NCBI RefSeq assembly: GCF_035083965.1
Contig: NC_089724.1
Coordinates: forward strand, 16,920,410-16,984,409
From: Branchiostoma lanceolatum
Lineage: Eukaryota; Chordata; Leptocardii; Amphioxiformes; Branchiostomatidae
Direction of reading: 5' to 3'
Length of the DNA: 64,000 nucleotides
Shown: positions 10,979-23,700 of the stretch, in pieces
How positions within the stretch are numbered: position 1 is the first letter of the stretch
Layout of the letters: every line of letters begins with the position of its first letter
The notes under the pieces: model-generated
Seen by the model: the letters and a program-made list of their open reading frames with translations, nothing else
Databases searched by the model: none
What the model was told of the DNA's origin: nothing
Made by a program: the position numbers and the translations under genes

Positions 10979-12960
10979 ATGGCGGACGTTCGTGCACAGC
11001 TCCAGGCCTTGGCTCAGGCAGGCGGCTCGCACAAGGACCTGGCGGACAAATACCGCCACATGCTGGATTCCATCCTCAAAACGTCTGGCAAAGAACTTTC
11101 AGATGGCCTGAAAGCCTTTGTAGAAGCGCTAGTTGACGAGGTAAGTACGTTGTCGGTTTGGCGCAGAAAACGCGACATGGAAAAAATTATAATTCATAAG
11201 TTCACCATCCGAAAATTTATACTAGTATATCAGGCAGGTTTAAATAGAGGGGGTTGAAGTATTGGGACCGCAAGACTGAGGGGGTATTAAAGCTAGATAA
11301 AGGTGTCATAAATTCAACCCCCTCCTCCTCATTTATAATTTTTTTGGAACAACCCAATTTCATGTACATTTGTACAATCATAAACCCTTAACGTTACCTC
11401 AAACTAAGTCAAAGCAGATGTTAGGGGAATAAATCATTGCGTTTTACTACCTGCCCTTTTCTGTGGAGGCGGCAGTTTGGCACAGAAAATGGCAACTAGG
11501 AAAACGTAACAATTTAGCCTCCCAACATCTGCTTGGAGATTGATAAACCCCCAACGTTTATTTTATTTTGACAAGAATGTAAATAAATATCGTTCGTTTG
11601 ACTCCAGAACGTCAGCCTGGTCATCTCACGCCAGATCCTGACAGAGTTCTGCAGTCACCTGACCAAGCTCCCCGATGACGTCGCCAAGGACGTGGCGCAC
11701 TTCACGCTCGACAAAGTCCAGCCGCGGGTCATCTCGTTCGAAGAGCAGGTGGCGTCGGTTCGCCAGCACCTGGCGCAGCTGTATGAGAACGAGTCGTGTT
11801 GGCGGGACGCGGCGCACGTCCTGGTGGGAATCCCACTGGAGACGGGACAGAAGCAGTACTCTGTAGACTACAAACTGGAGACGTATCTGAAGATTGCCAG
11901 ACTGTATCTTGAGGACGAAGATCCCGTACAAGCAGAAGCATACGTGAACCGAGCCTCACTCCTACAGGCTGACTCCACCAACCCGCAGTTACAGATCCTG
12001 TACAAGGTGTGCTACGCTCGTGTGCTGGACTATCGCAGGAAGTTCATTGAGGCTGCGCAGCGCTACAACGAACTGTCCTACAAGACAATCGTACACGAAG
12101 ACGAGAGAATGGAAGCGCTGAAGCACGCCCTTCACTGCACCGTTCTGGCCTCCGCAGGGCAGCAGCGGTCACGTATGCTGGCAACGCTGTTCAAGGATGA
12201 ACGTTGTCAACAATTACCCTCCTACGGAATCCTGGAGAAGATGTACCTAGACCGCATTATCCGCAGTGACCAGGTGAGCAATACGTTTTTGTCTTGATGT
12301 TATTTGTAATTGTAGGCTTCATTCTATATGTACACAGTCCATGCAATTCCTTCCATAAAGTATGTAGCTAGAGACATCTTTTGATCGTAGAATATATGTT
12401 TGAGATTCCAAATCATTCCTTATGACTGACGTATTATCCTTCTGGGTCTTCATAACATTGATAATTTCTTTTGAACATATTGAAACTCACAGCTTCTGCT
12501 GTCTTCAGAAGGTTATCTGTTACAACATACTAGTAAAACTAATTTTATTTATTTTTACTTTGTTTTACAGCTGCAAGAGTTTGCAGCGCAGCTCTCTCCT
12601 CACCAGCTAGCGACCACGGCAGATGGATCCACTATCTTGGACCGCGCTGTAATCGAACACAACCTGCTGTCCGCCAGCAAGCTATACAACAACATCACGT
12701 TCCAGGAGCTGGGGGCGCTGCTCGAAATCCCGCCCGCCAAGGCCGAGAAAATCGCCTCTCAGATGATCTCCGAGGGGCGTATGAATGGCTACATCGACCA
12801 GATCGACGGAATAGTCCACTTTGAGTCGCGGGAGGCACTGCCCATGTGGGATAAGCAAATCCAGAGTTTGTGTTTCCAGGTTAATAACCTTTTGGAGAAA
12901 ATTTCCCAGCATGCACCTGACTGGGCAGCCTCTGCCATGGATGCACAGATGTCATCATGA
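10979..12960 (+). CDS. COPS4: COP9 signalosome complex subunit 4
   Basis: Three coding exons: 10979-11140, 11608-12273 and 12571-12960. Each intron is in phase 0 with GT..AG ends. They encode 405 residues, against 406 in human CSN4. The protein starts MADVRAQLQ and contains the TPR-like/helical repeat region ([15 protein letters not shown]..), then the PCI domain in the last exon with its winged-helix segment [19 protein letters not shown]...[17 protein letters not shown]. It ends with a C-terminal helix [20 protein letters not shown]. These stretches are nearly invariant in animals. CSN4 is a structural PCI subunit of the nuclear/cytosolic COP9 signalosome, which removes NEDD8 from cullins and so controls cullin-RING ubiquitin ligases. 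It also helps sense substrate-bound ligase. The divergent neighbour is the UST-like gene. Confidence 0.97.
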
Positions 12961-13295
12961 TCTTACAGTTTCACGTCAACACACAAGTTTGATGATGTTA
13001 ATGAAGTAGCATTCTCGTAGCTCAAATGCTATCTCATTTCAAAAATGAGGATAACAAAATGGCTAGTATTTACTTGTTGTTCGTAGTTGACACATGTTTT
13101 TCGATTACAATGCATAGATCATTGTCCTCCCTGTTAGTGTTAATATGCTAGTGGTAAAAGGTCTTACAGAGAATGAATCATTTCAACACTTCAATACACT
13201 ATTGTACCAATCAATGCACCCATGGAGTGCTAGTGGTTGATAGCTTGATATGTTACACCAATGTTTGTCAGGAGAGTTTGGTGAGAAGTTATGCT

Positions 13296-13301
13296 AATAA
13301 A
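13296..13301 (+). other. Candidate polyadenylation signal for COPS4
   Basis: AATAAA lies 336 nt after the COPS4 stop codon, followed by a GT-rich stretch ('tctgtctgcctttgtttgt'). A second AATAAA occurs near 14443, which could serve a longer 3' UTR. Confidence 0.5.
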
Positions 13302-15815
13302 TGAGCAGAAAAGCACTCAAGTTCTGTCTGCCTTTGTTTGTTAATCAGATGACTTTACTACACTGGATACACTCTGGGTTTTGACATAAGAAACACTTTC
13401 CAACTTGCTTCCTGTTTGATAATATGGTAGTGGCCTGGTGTGGTTGCTCTCCTCAATCACTATTGGAGCAAACTGGAGTTTACAAAGGATAGAATGATGC
13501 CTGACAATTTTGGTCAAAGCCACTTCAAACCAAACAGGCTACAACAACTGAGGTTGTGAAGGCTTTATCAGTCTGTGGCATTTTTTTGACAAGAGGTCGT
13601 CACGTCAAAATGCACACACTCTTAGTGACACTTGTTGTTTTAAAAAGGTCTAATATGGTGTCCATGGAACAGTCCGGTTGATATTGTGGAGGGTGGACAT
13701 GAGAAGTTTAGGGATGATCTAAATATTTTACTAGCCATTAGGACAGCTTACCTTTTCAGCAACAAGTCATGTTCCCTAATGATATGGCTTGTTGCAGTTT
13801 CTGTCAAAGTTGCAAGATGTCGCTTTTGCATTATACATGTACCTAGGGCAATGGACAAGAACACTGCAGGCTTTTTAAGCACATTCAATAAGACATGCAA
13901 GATCACCTATTTATGCATGATAGCGGATACTCAGAAACTGTGTAAACATAGTATCAACATTTTAGGAAATCATTTTTCCTCAAATAGGTGTTCATTGATA
14001 TCACATTATTTTAATATCATGATTAACCAGTATACTGTACTAAATAGTTTATCAAGTTGTAAAGACTTTGTAGACTTAACGGCATTGTGGATAAAGCCAC
14101 ATATCTGCATTTGCCCTCATCTTTGTGTACAATCAACACATTGTTACTGAAGTCCAGAATTGCCAGGTGTCAATAAACTCATTTCATAATTCATTCATGT
14201 TGACATTTTTGCTATGGGAGCATGGATGTATTTTCATACACAAGTACATCGTTTTAGGTTTTGTGACTGTGTACTGGACCACATTGTCACAGCTTTCACT
14301 ACCTTTTTACATCCAAACTATTGCTCACCAGTGTTTAGAATACATTGTACACACGTTTGGGGGACCTACAAATGTATGCTGTAAATATAGCACTGATCAT
14401 GAAATGATTGGGTCATCACCTGTGCTTCTGTTGTAATTGTAGCAATAAATCGTCTTCATCTCAACCTATATAACATATGGGTCATCATCCAATCATGTAT
14501 ACATCATGTTATTGATGGTTGCATAATTGTTGCTGTAGTGTTTGGGTACATAAATCTGCTACCTGGCAATGAAATTTTCTGGTCGTGTATACTCAACATT
14601 ACTGAAGTTGTTTTTATACTGGAACTTTTATATGGTGCCATTTAAAAGGTCTTTAGATCGCTTATGCATACTGCTGCTATCGTTTTGACATGTGCAATTA
14701 TGCATCTAATTTTACTTAATTGTTAGTTGTATGTGCCACATGAAGGACTTAAGCATACACCTAGACTTACTAAAACATCACCATAAACAATGTTTTACTT
14801 CCTCAGTCCAAACTGCACTTTACTTGTATATGGCAAGAGTTTAGGATTAGAATCTAACATTTCATACAAGTTTTGTCATACAAAGTGTTTCTTGATAGAC
14901 ATGCTCATGATCCTTGTCGTGGAAAGCCACTATATCACTATAGAAAAACCAGCCATAGTCATCATGTTTTTGAAGATAGTTGTAATATGATAAATGCAAA
15001 CAAATACATTTAAATGTTAGTAATCAATAAACATTCAATAGCAGCAAGCCCTCCACATGATTATCTTATTGCACATTCACCATTGATCAAACTCCCAAGT
15101 ATTACTCCGAGTTAGACTTCTTTTGATAACATGATTTCCACAAGGGTATTTGACACAGGCCATACCAAAGCAACTACTCGGTTCCCAAACGTTTTTCCCA
15201 TAACTTTTCATTGTCAAAAAATAGTACATGTGTACTAACCACAATATCAATTTTTATAATCTTCAAACCAATATACTACATGTATTTGGAGGCTCAATAC
15301 ATACATGTAGTTTATACATTGTGTACCCCTCCTTGTTTTTTTTGCTGACAACCACGGAACCAAATAATTGATTATGTAAGGCCTTCAGACTAAATCAGCA
15401 ATGTGGCAATAAAGCAACTCAGAATGTGACCTTTAAATCTAATGATAAAATTTTTTTTAAGTCCTTTAATACCATGATTCTGTTTTCAACAACATACAAT
15501 ACAGTAGTGCAAAGAAATCCACATTGGAAATGTGCAGTCATTTTTGTGTTATATATATTAGAAGACAAATTCTGTGACATAACAACTTTTACCAAGTGTA
15601 GGTCCATCACCACAGAAGTATAATATATAATTATGTACATGCAGCATTGCCAGGATAATTTACGTGATCTTTGCATTCTAAACATGTAAATAGTCTGTCA
15701 AAGAAATAAGCTAAATCTTTTAACACTCATGTGATATGGTGATATTTTTTCCTAAATCTCACGGGCTAAATATGACATAAATACCACAAAAGAAATATAC
15801 AATGATTTCATATTA

Positions 15816-16601
15816 GGCCACAGCAAGTAATTTTTATGGATGACATCAGCGCGCTCATTAATTTTCGCCTGATTTCGAAATAAAAAACAAGAAATTTCAT
15901 TGCCCTCCGACGGTGGTCAACATGCCAAAATTGGCAAATATGTAGTAAACGTTGACAGTCTAAGGTGTTTCATTGCATATGAATACCCAGTGTAGTTCCT
16001 GCCCATGATGGTATGACAAGCTGTTTACTGCATTTGTTCTAGTTAATTGAGCTGTATACACATCTTCAAGAACAGTTTAATGTTGACAGTCTAAGATGTT
16101 TCGTTGAATATGAATACCCAGTGTAGTTCCTGCCCATGATGGTATAATAACAAGCTGTTTTCTGCATTTTTTCTAGCAAGGACATTATATAAATAATGGG
16201 AGGGGTTCTAGTTGATTGAGCTGTATACACAAGGTGTTTCATCGCATATGAATACCCAGTGTAATTGCTTCAGATGATGGTACAACAAGCTCTTTTCTGC
16301 ATTTGTTGTAGTTAGTCTATTGAGATGATGTATACACATCTACAAGGACATGTTTACTGTTGAATCAAGGAAGTTTTATATTATATATGAAACCTCATTG
16401 GTTGAATACAGGAATAAAAGACCTGTTGGTCATGATATCATATTTCGTCACCTTAATTCGTGTTTAACAAGATTTATGATCTCAAAAATTGAAAATATTG
16501 GAATCTTGTTTTTTTTTGTCCGCCTTGTTTTTTTTTCGCCCTATCTCATTAATTTTGGAGTCTGCGGAGGATGTCATCCATAAAATTTACTTGCTGTGGC
16601 C
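15816..16601. mobile_element. PIF/Harbinger-like non-autonomous DNA transposon (786 bp)
   Basis: The terminal inverted repeats read GGCCACAGCAAGTAA then TTTTATGGATGACATC (one mismatch) at the left end, and the inverse complement at the right end. A weaker continuation also pairs ('attaattttcgcc' against 'tcgccctatctcattaatttt'). The element is bracketed by TTA at 15813-15815 and 16602-16604, the 3-bp target duplication typical of PIF/Harbinger elements. The interior has no transposase ORF. It holds three diverged tandem units of about 120-125 bp around 'catatgaatacccagtgtag' (about 15953, 16081 and 16231). Confidence 0.8.
15950..16325 (+). repeat. Internal tandem repeat of the TTA-flanked transposon
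   Basis: Three units each contain 'aatacccagtgta', 'gatggta' with a short variable part, 'acaagct-tttctgcattt' and 'ttgagctgtatacaca'. Spacing varies because of an insertion with 'attatataaataatggg' in the second unit. Confidence 0.75.
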
Positions 16602-17730
16602 TTACCTACAAATTTCTAAAATTGAAATGTAAAGGAATTTCAGTGAGCATTCTAGGTGAACGTTTATGTTACATATTCCTTTCTTTCCCAGTTCAGTTCT
16701 CTCATTCAAATCACCTTTCCATGGATTAGGTTAGTTAAGATAATACAAAATCTCTGTTAATGAAAAAGAAATTACCCACTTACATAAGTTATTATTATAA
16801 ATATTATCATCAAATACTGCGTTGCCTTATTTACAGAACTGACCTATGTTGATGCCATTGTAAGGAGTTATATAACTCAGTCACACATGTACTATTATGA
16901 AGACTAGTGGGCAAGATGTGGCGTCATTGTAGTACAAGTAACAAGGGTTTCAAGTTCAAAGCAAAAGATTTGGGGCATAGAATACAACTGTTAACTTCCT
17001 TTTCAAGTTTTCTTTTATTTCTATATTTTGCTGATTGAATGATAAGAAAATATTTTGTTGTAATTGGTTTACATGCCCCACAGGATATTTAATAATGAAA
17101 AAAGTATTTTTTTGGTCTTTCAATCTTATACATGTACATCCATGAAATTAGCAGCTGATGTGGGGATCTCTCAGTAGAAAAATAGCTCCTAATAAGGCAA
17201 CTTGTGATTTGAAATGGCACCAAAGATTGCACCGCAGACTTGTTAGCAGAGGTTTGAGAAAGAGGTGTGAGAAAGATTAAGACTTTTTAACCCTGCAAGT
17301 GCCAAGTCCCAGCTCTGATATTGGATGGTTTAACAAAGACAGAGTTCAGAGTTGGCTTCTGATAAATGCACAAGGTATTCAGTTATGACATGAAGGACTT
17401 CACACAAGAAAGGAGAGACAGGCAAAGAAGTCTTGAATGGACCATCATTCTTAACATATGACAATGATCAAGCGGGAAGAAGTCGGAAATTGCAATCCAA
17501 AGGATAGACAATATATGGGAATAGCAGTAGACAACAATAATAAGGAAAGTCCAGATATAAGAGAAATTAGCCTTACAAATGAATAGAAAAGAACCAGATT
17601 GAAGGCATAAAGAAAGCAACAAAGGGCCAAAAACAAGCAAAAGAAATGAAATAGATATTATTCAGACAGAAGTAAGATTTGGATCCCCCTTCCTTCCAAG
17701 GTGATGTACTCTTAATGAAGTACAGTAGTT

Positions 17731-20700
17731 TCAGGCAGGTTTGACGGCAACCACAGCGGTCTTTGCTGCCATACACTTTACGACAGCCCCTATTGCGCCG
17801 GCGATCACCAGCACACACGCCACGCCACCCAGCACACCTGCCACTATGGTGACTATGTCAGTTCCTGGTGGTTCTGTGAAAGGAGACCAACATTTTTCAC
17901 GTCAGCTTCATTCCACTGCCATTGTAATCAAAATATCCTGTTTATTGTGGACATCATTATTTAGAAATGAGACAAATGTACTTTTTCTTTTAGATATTGG
18001 AGATCTAGGTAAATTCATAATCAACAGTTACTGTTATGATGATGATGATAGGTACAAGGAGATAAAAGGTCAGGTATGGAAGTATCCACAAAGGGATGAG
18101 CTGGACAGTTTTACTGTTGGTCACATCATCAGGTCTATTACTGTAAATGCACTTAAGTTCGCTTAGTTTTAATTTCGTCGGAGAAAATGGAGTGTTCGCG
18201 GTGGTTTTAAGTTCGCGTTTGAGACAATATTACTACAAGACAAGTAGGTAGGAGGGCAAAAAATTTTGCGGTGGTTTTATGTTCGTGGCGAAGACCTTAC
18301 TGCAGAAACCGTGAACATAAAACTACCACGAACATTTCTGCATTTACAGTGCTAAATTTAAGAAAGAATGTTGTATGCGTGAACCAGACACCAAAGTTTA
18401 ACTGTTTGAAAACTTAGTGTTTTACTGACTTGGAAGACTCTCTGTAGCATTGACAGTGGTGACGAGTCTGGTGACCAGGGTAGGTGTGGTCCGGACAGTT
18501 CCAGTGCCAGGTGAACCTGAGGAGAGAAGTGTACCGCCATGTCACATTCAGGTGTTTAGCATAATGGTTAAATGATTTGAGTGGTAGTTGTCCAGTCACC
18601 CTTTGGAGAAAAATTCAAAACTAGGTAAGGTTAGTGCTTACTAAGTTTTCTGTTTTATTGTCAGATGCTATTAGACGTATCCCAGTGTGTATCACCTTAA
18701 TCATAGACCAAAATTCGGGCCTCAACATGCTACTAGTTATTAAATACATGCACGTTATCACTTGAACAAAGCGTAGTATGAAGTATCATTCTGTTTTCTG
18801 CCAGCTCACATTGAACCCTGGTTGATGGAGATCAAAAGAAACTGCATGCATCGCAAAGGCCACCTTGAAAAATGTCTAGTGTATTGCAACAGGCATTGTG
18901 AAAGCGATGAATATGTTTGACTAGGCTACAATATACGAGGAAATAGGATATGCAGGTAGCAACTGTTGATCAGGCCCATGACATGCATCACCTAGCTGCT
19001 ATAAAAACCACTGTTTAATGGGTCATATATTTTCTAGCAGCCTCAACATTCTTAAACAATCTGTAGACACACCATTGAGAGGGTATGGCGGTATTAAAAT
19101 AGACAAAATATATGCACTTCTGCAGCTACGGTACATTCACACATGCTCTAACATACAAGCACATCATGCAGCCTTTGCAGCGTGACCTAGCATTGATTGC
19201 ACTGAAAAGGGGTGCACAGCATAGCATGCCTCTGCAGATGTGGGACACAGGACACCGTAGCAAGTATTTGACAGGCACGATGCTCTTTATGGCTCCATTT
19301 GGCAAAAAATATTGCCATGATAACAGCACAGCAGCCTAGTTCCAACCTGTCGGATTTGTGGTAGTCGTCATTGAAGGTGTAACAGCTCGGGTTGTAGTTG
19401 AAGGCACAGCAGTTGTAGTTATTGGCGCGGTAGTTGTAGTTGTTGGAGCTGCAGCCATTGAAGGAGTAACAGCTCCGGTTGTAGTTGATGACGCAGCAGT
19501 TGATGGTGATTGTGTGCTGGACATGGCACCTGCAGTTGAGCGTCCAGTCACTGATGTAGTTCCAGTTACACCTGTACCTGTCCAAAATTTGAATAAACAC
19601 TCTCTAATGAGTATGACTGAGGATGCAAATCGCCTGTCCTGCCGTGGCTGTGCAGCATAACACCATGAGAAACTTTCATTCGTAAATGATCTGCTGCTAC
19701 CATTAGATTAGTCGTCCAATCATGCGCATGTTGGCTGACGTTGGCAAAAACATCAGGTCAATTGTCAGTGTGGATGCTGTACTACATAAGCTGTGGACCT
19801 AATCCTGGCGCCGGATATAGCCTGCCAGACTACAAGCAGTGCCACCCATGCAGGTTCTGGATCCGTTGCAATCAATAAAAGCAAAAGTTTGTTTGGAATG
19901 AAACCTCTTGATTGCTCCGAGACCCTTGCTGTACCAGTCGTCACCTGTGTAGTCAGAACTGTAGGTGTCCTTACAGAGGAGGCCTGTGCAGCAGTCAGTG
20001 TTGTAGCTAACACAAATTTATATATAACAAACATGTTAAATACAGGCTATTAGGCAACTTTTCCAGGCTGTGGTGTTGAATCTACATTGTACCATGGGAC
20101 CAAGGAGGTTTAATCCGCCTTGATGGGACAGATCTTCTGACATGTTGTATGTGTGAAGAGTTGAATGCTTGCTTGATTGGTGAGTTGTTTGGTTGATTAC
20201 TTGGTTGTTGATGTGTGGGTGGATGGGTTGGTTGGTTGGTTGGTGACTCATTTGGTTGATACATGTAACTTGGCCAAATACTTTATTGCTGTTTTATTGG
20301 ATGCTTGATTTGTTGACCAGTGAAGCTTTTTAAATGTGCACATTTGAGTTAAATGGATGTTACCAACAAGTTTAAGTGCAAGTTTACAGTGCTGTGTACC
20401 AGAGTCCAGTGCAGATACAAGCTGTAAAACCAATACTATAACCTGTTGACTGTGTTGCAGTGCTGGCCTTCCTTGTTGTCGCTCTTGAAGTCAGAACCAT
20501 CGGGGTGCTTGCTGTAAGCGTCTGCCCCAGTGTTGATGTGCTAACAGCAGGCGTCTGCCCCAGCGTCGGGCTGTTTACAGTAGGCGTCTGCCCAACTGTT
20601 AGGGTGCTTACAGTAGGCGTCTGCCCCAGCGTCGGGGTGCTTGAAGTAGGAGTCTGCCCCAGTGTCGGGGTGCTTACAGTAGGCGTCTGCCCCAGCGTTG

Positions 20701-23700
20701 GGGTGCTTACAGTAGGTGTCTGCCCAACCGTTGGGGTGCTAACAGTAGGCGTCTGCCCAACCGTTGGGGTGCTTACAGTAGGCGTCTGCCCCAGCGTCGG
20801 GGTGCTTACAGTAGGCGTCTGCCCCAGCGTTGGGGTGCTTACAGTAGGTGTCTGCCCAACCGTTGGGGTGCTAACAGTAGGCGTCTGCCCAACCGTTGGG
20901 GTGCTTACAGTAGGCGTCTGCCCCAGCGTCGGGGTGTTTACAGTAGGCGTCTGCCCAACCGTTGGTGTGCTTACAGTAGGCGTCTGCCCAACCGTTGGTG
21001 TGCTTAAAGTAGGCGTCTGCCCAACTGTCGATGTACTTACAGAAGGCATCTGCCCCACTGTTGATGTTTTACCTGTCACAGTCAAATGTTCAGAAAAGAT
21101 TTATGACAATCAATAGCGGTTTGACATCATCCGAGACCAGAATCAAAGGTCCCCAGAAGGTTATAGACCAGGAATTGATGTTCGATCATCATTAGTGAAA
21201 GTGAAAAAGTGAAAGTGATCTCAAACCACTGGTCGTAAGAGAGAAGACAGACACTATGTAAAGTATTCACAGGTTCATTATTGCTGGGAAATTCTCCTAG
21301 CTCTTTTTGACAAGTACAATGAAGAGTGGACCAAGGACTGCAACCCTTTCCAGTAGTGTGCATGGCAGGTGAGCGACACAGCCAGGATTTGAACTCACAG
21401 CTTCTTGGTCCAGAGGCAAGGTCACTAACCACTGGACTACGCACACTACTCAATAAATGAAATACTAAGTGAAATAGCTCATCTAGGGGACTGATTGTTT
21501 GATGTAAGTCCAGACACTGTTATGGGGATGGGATGCTGACACTGCATTGCATACATTTCAGGAGATAAACTATCATCCAACATGTTCGTAATGGACTACA
21601 CCATGTATCAAAAACTGTTGAAGCCACCTTCAAGGAGAATTGAACAATGTAACTTTCTACTACAATTAAACATCATTGCCAGTCACCAGCTGAAGAAAAA
21701 AGGCTGTATCTAAAAATAGCTACACCACCATGTTATGCCACCATTCCACCACCTCCACATGATGAGTTATCCCAATACTACAAAACAGCATTGACCATGA
21801 CCACTTGTCAGTCTATTCCCAAGTCTGGGATTGATGAATGTGGGAGACAAAGACTGGAACCTGTTGTCTTATCCTTGCTTGTTAGATGAAGCTTTATAGA
21901 AGTGAACATTTGACTATGCGAGAAGACACCTATTAGTGCAAATGTGGGTTCACAGCTGTGCTGATGTCTTTATTAATTAGAAGAAAAGTAACCTGTTGAC
22001 TGTGGTGCAGTGCTGGCCGTCCTTGTTGTTGCTCTTGAAGTCAGAACTGTTGGTGTGCTTACACTAGGCGTCTGCCCCACTGTGGATGTTGTTCCTGTTT
22101 CAGACAATTGTTCAGACAGTTTATGGTCCTTTCAATGTCGATGGCTATTTCACAATGACGATGTACGTGGAGGGAATGAAAAAGCTACAGACATTGAAAA
22201 TGACCATGTCGTCTAACAGGACAGCAAAAATACAAACTACATTGTGTTGAAGCCACCCTTGAAGAAACCTGCACCATAAAGTGTCCACTAGAAGGAATCA
22301 ACAATTCTGAAGACTAGGGTCACTAGTTTGAAAAGTGAAAGGCTGTACACCACTTGATATCTGCCACCGTATTCCTGAACCTGTATGTGACATCAAGATC
22401 CCAACCTGTGGACTGCTCTGGTGTTTTCGTTGTTGCTCTTGACGTCACAGTTGGTGTAGCAGCTGATGATGACTGGGGCACGGATACTGTTGGAGTAGAT
22501 CCTATCGCAGAACAAATCTTCAGATATTGCATATACTGATTTTCTCCATGAAAAGGTAGGTATTGTTTTGGGTTTGTTTGCTTGCCTTGGTGTGTGAGCA
22601 AGTTTGTTTCTGCTGGTCCAGGTGGCCATGAATTGTGTAACTGGAGACTTTCTAGATAAGAATGCTGGTTTGAGTCCAAAATTATAGCCACAGACTTGGT
22701 CCGGTCCAAAGTTACACAGGAAGATAGGAAAATGACAATCAGTAAGAATAAAACAATGAATTAACAAAAATCTCCAAATATTTCACTAAGGTATGAGATC
22801 TTTGATTTCTTATTGTTGATTGGTTTGTTTATTTGTTTGTGTAGGTTGATTGGTTCATTGGCTTGTGGTTAGTAGGTATGTTGGTGGTTTGTCGATCCTT
22901 TGGTTGGTTGTTGTTTTTTCTGTTGGTTGGTTGGTCAGTCTGTTGGTCAGTTGACAAACTTTTTGACAAACTTTTTTAATAGGTTTGCCAAACCCAAATT
23001 GTATATCAGTCTTTAATCAACATGTGTACATGTATTGTAGTCCTTAGCAATAATGTGCATTCTGACATGTGGTTGATTATAGTGTAGTACTTTGTGTGTG
23101 AAAATCTCCAAATGTCACACATCCAAATTGAAAGTGCCAAAAATATGTGGGCATGCCAGTCTACCATGCCATATACATGTACATTGTACCCATGCTGGAT
23201 CCCACGCATTCAAAAGCTGCAAAACAAAGAAGATTCCAACCTGTGGATTGCGCAGCCATGCTTGCTGTAGGTGTTGCCGCTGTGCTTGCAGCAGGCGTCT
23301 GGCTCACCATCGGTGTTGTACCTATCGCAGAGAAGTTTTGTCAAAAACTAATTACAGTGCGATGACATACTGTAAATGCAGAAAGGTTCGCTGTGGTTTT
23401 ATGTTTGCGGTTTTTGCGCCGACCATTTTACTGCGAACTTAAACCACTGAAAATATTTTTGTCCAATACTGTCACTAGCAGTATGTGACTATAGCGCTGC
23501 CGCAAACTTAAAGCACAAAATAAAAAACCTGTGAACTTAAAATGCATTTAATTTTACAGTATGTGTTTAGCCTACTTAGCAATTTGGCCACATGGGAAGG
23601 ATGAATACCGGTACTGTCCTACCTTGTGAGGCAGCGGTGCTGGTCGAAGTCTCTCCCCAGACTGCAGTCCCCACCACGGTCAGCCTCTGGTAGTTCTCAG

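Larger units (their letters stand above)
13302..17730. other. Intergenic region between COPS4 and the first metallopeptidase gene
   Basis: No convincing exon was seen. The longest open frame (13686-14150, plus) is rich in Cys, Ile, Leu and Ser, lacks domain motifs, and looks like chance in AT-rich DNA. The main recognisable feature is the TTA-flanked transposon at 15816-16601. The minus-strand 3' UTR of the metallopeptidase gene should occupy part of the right side. Confidence 0.55.

Noticed and set aside
13686-14150. 154-codon open frame after COPS4 (plus strand)
   Set aside because: No domain motif, composition rich in Cys/Ile/Leu/Ser as expected from AT-rich non-coding DNA, no start context or splice context of note; it lies in the probable COPS4 3' flank.
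20460-21116. Long plus-strand open frame over the minisatellite (VGVCPSVGVLT repeats)
   Set aside because: It is the mirror of the minus-strand mucin exon. The minus frame has matching splice sites, phase and neighbouring exons, and the plus frame has none.
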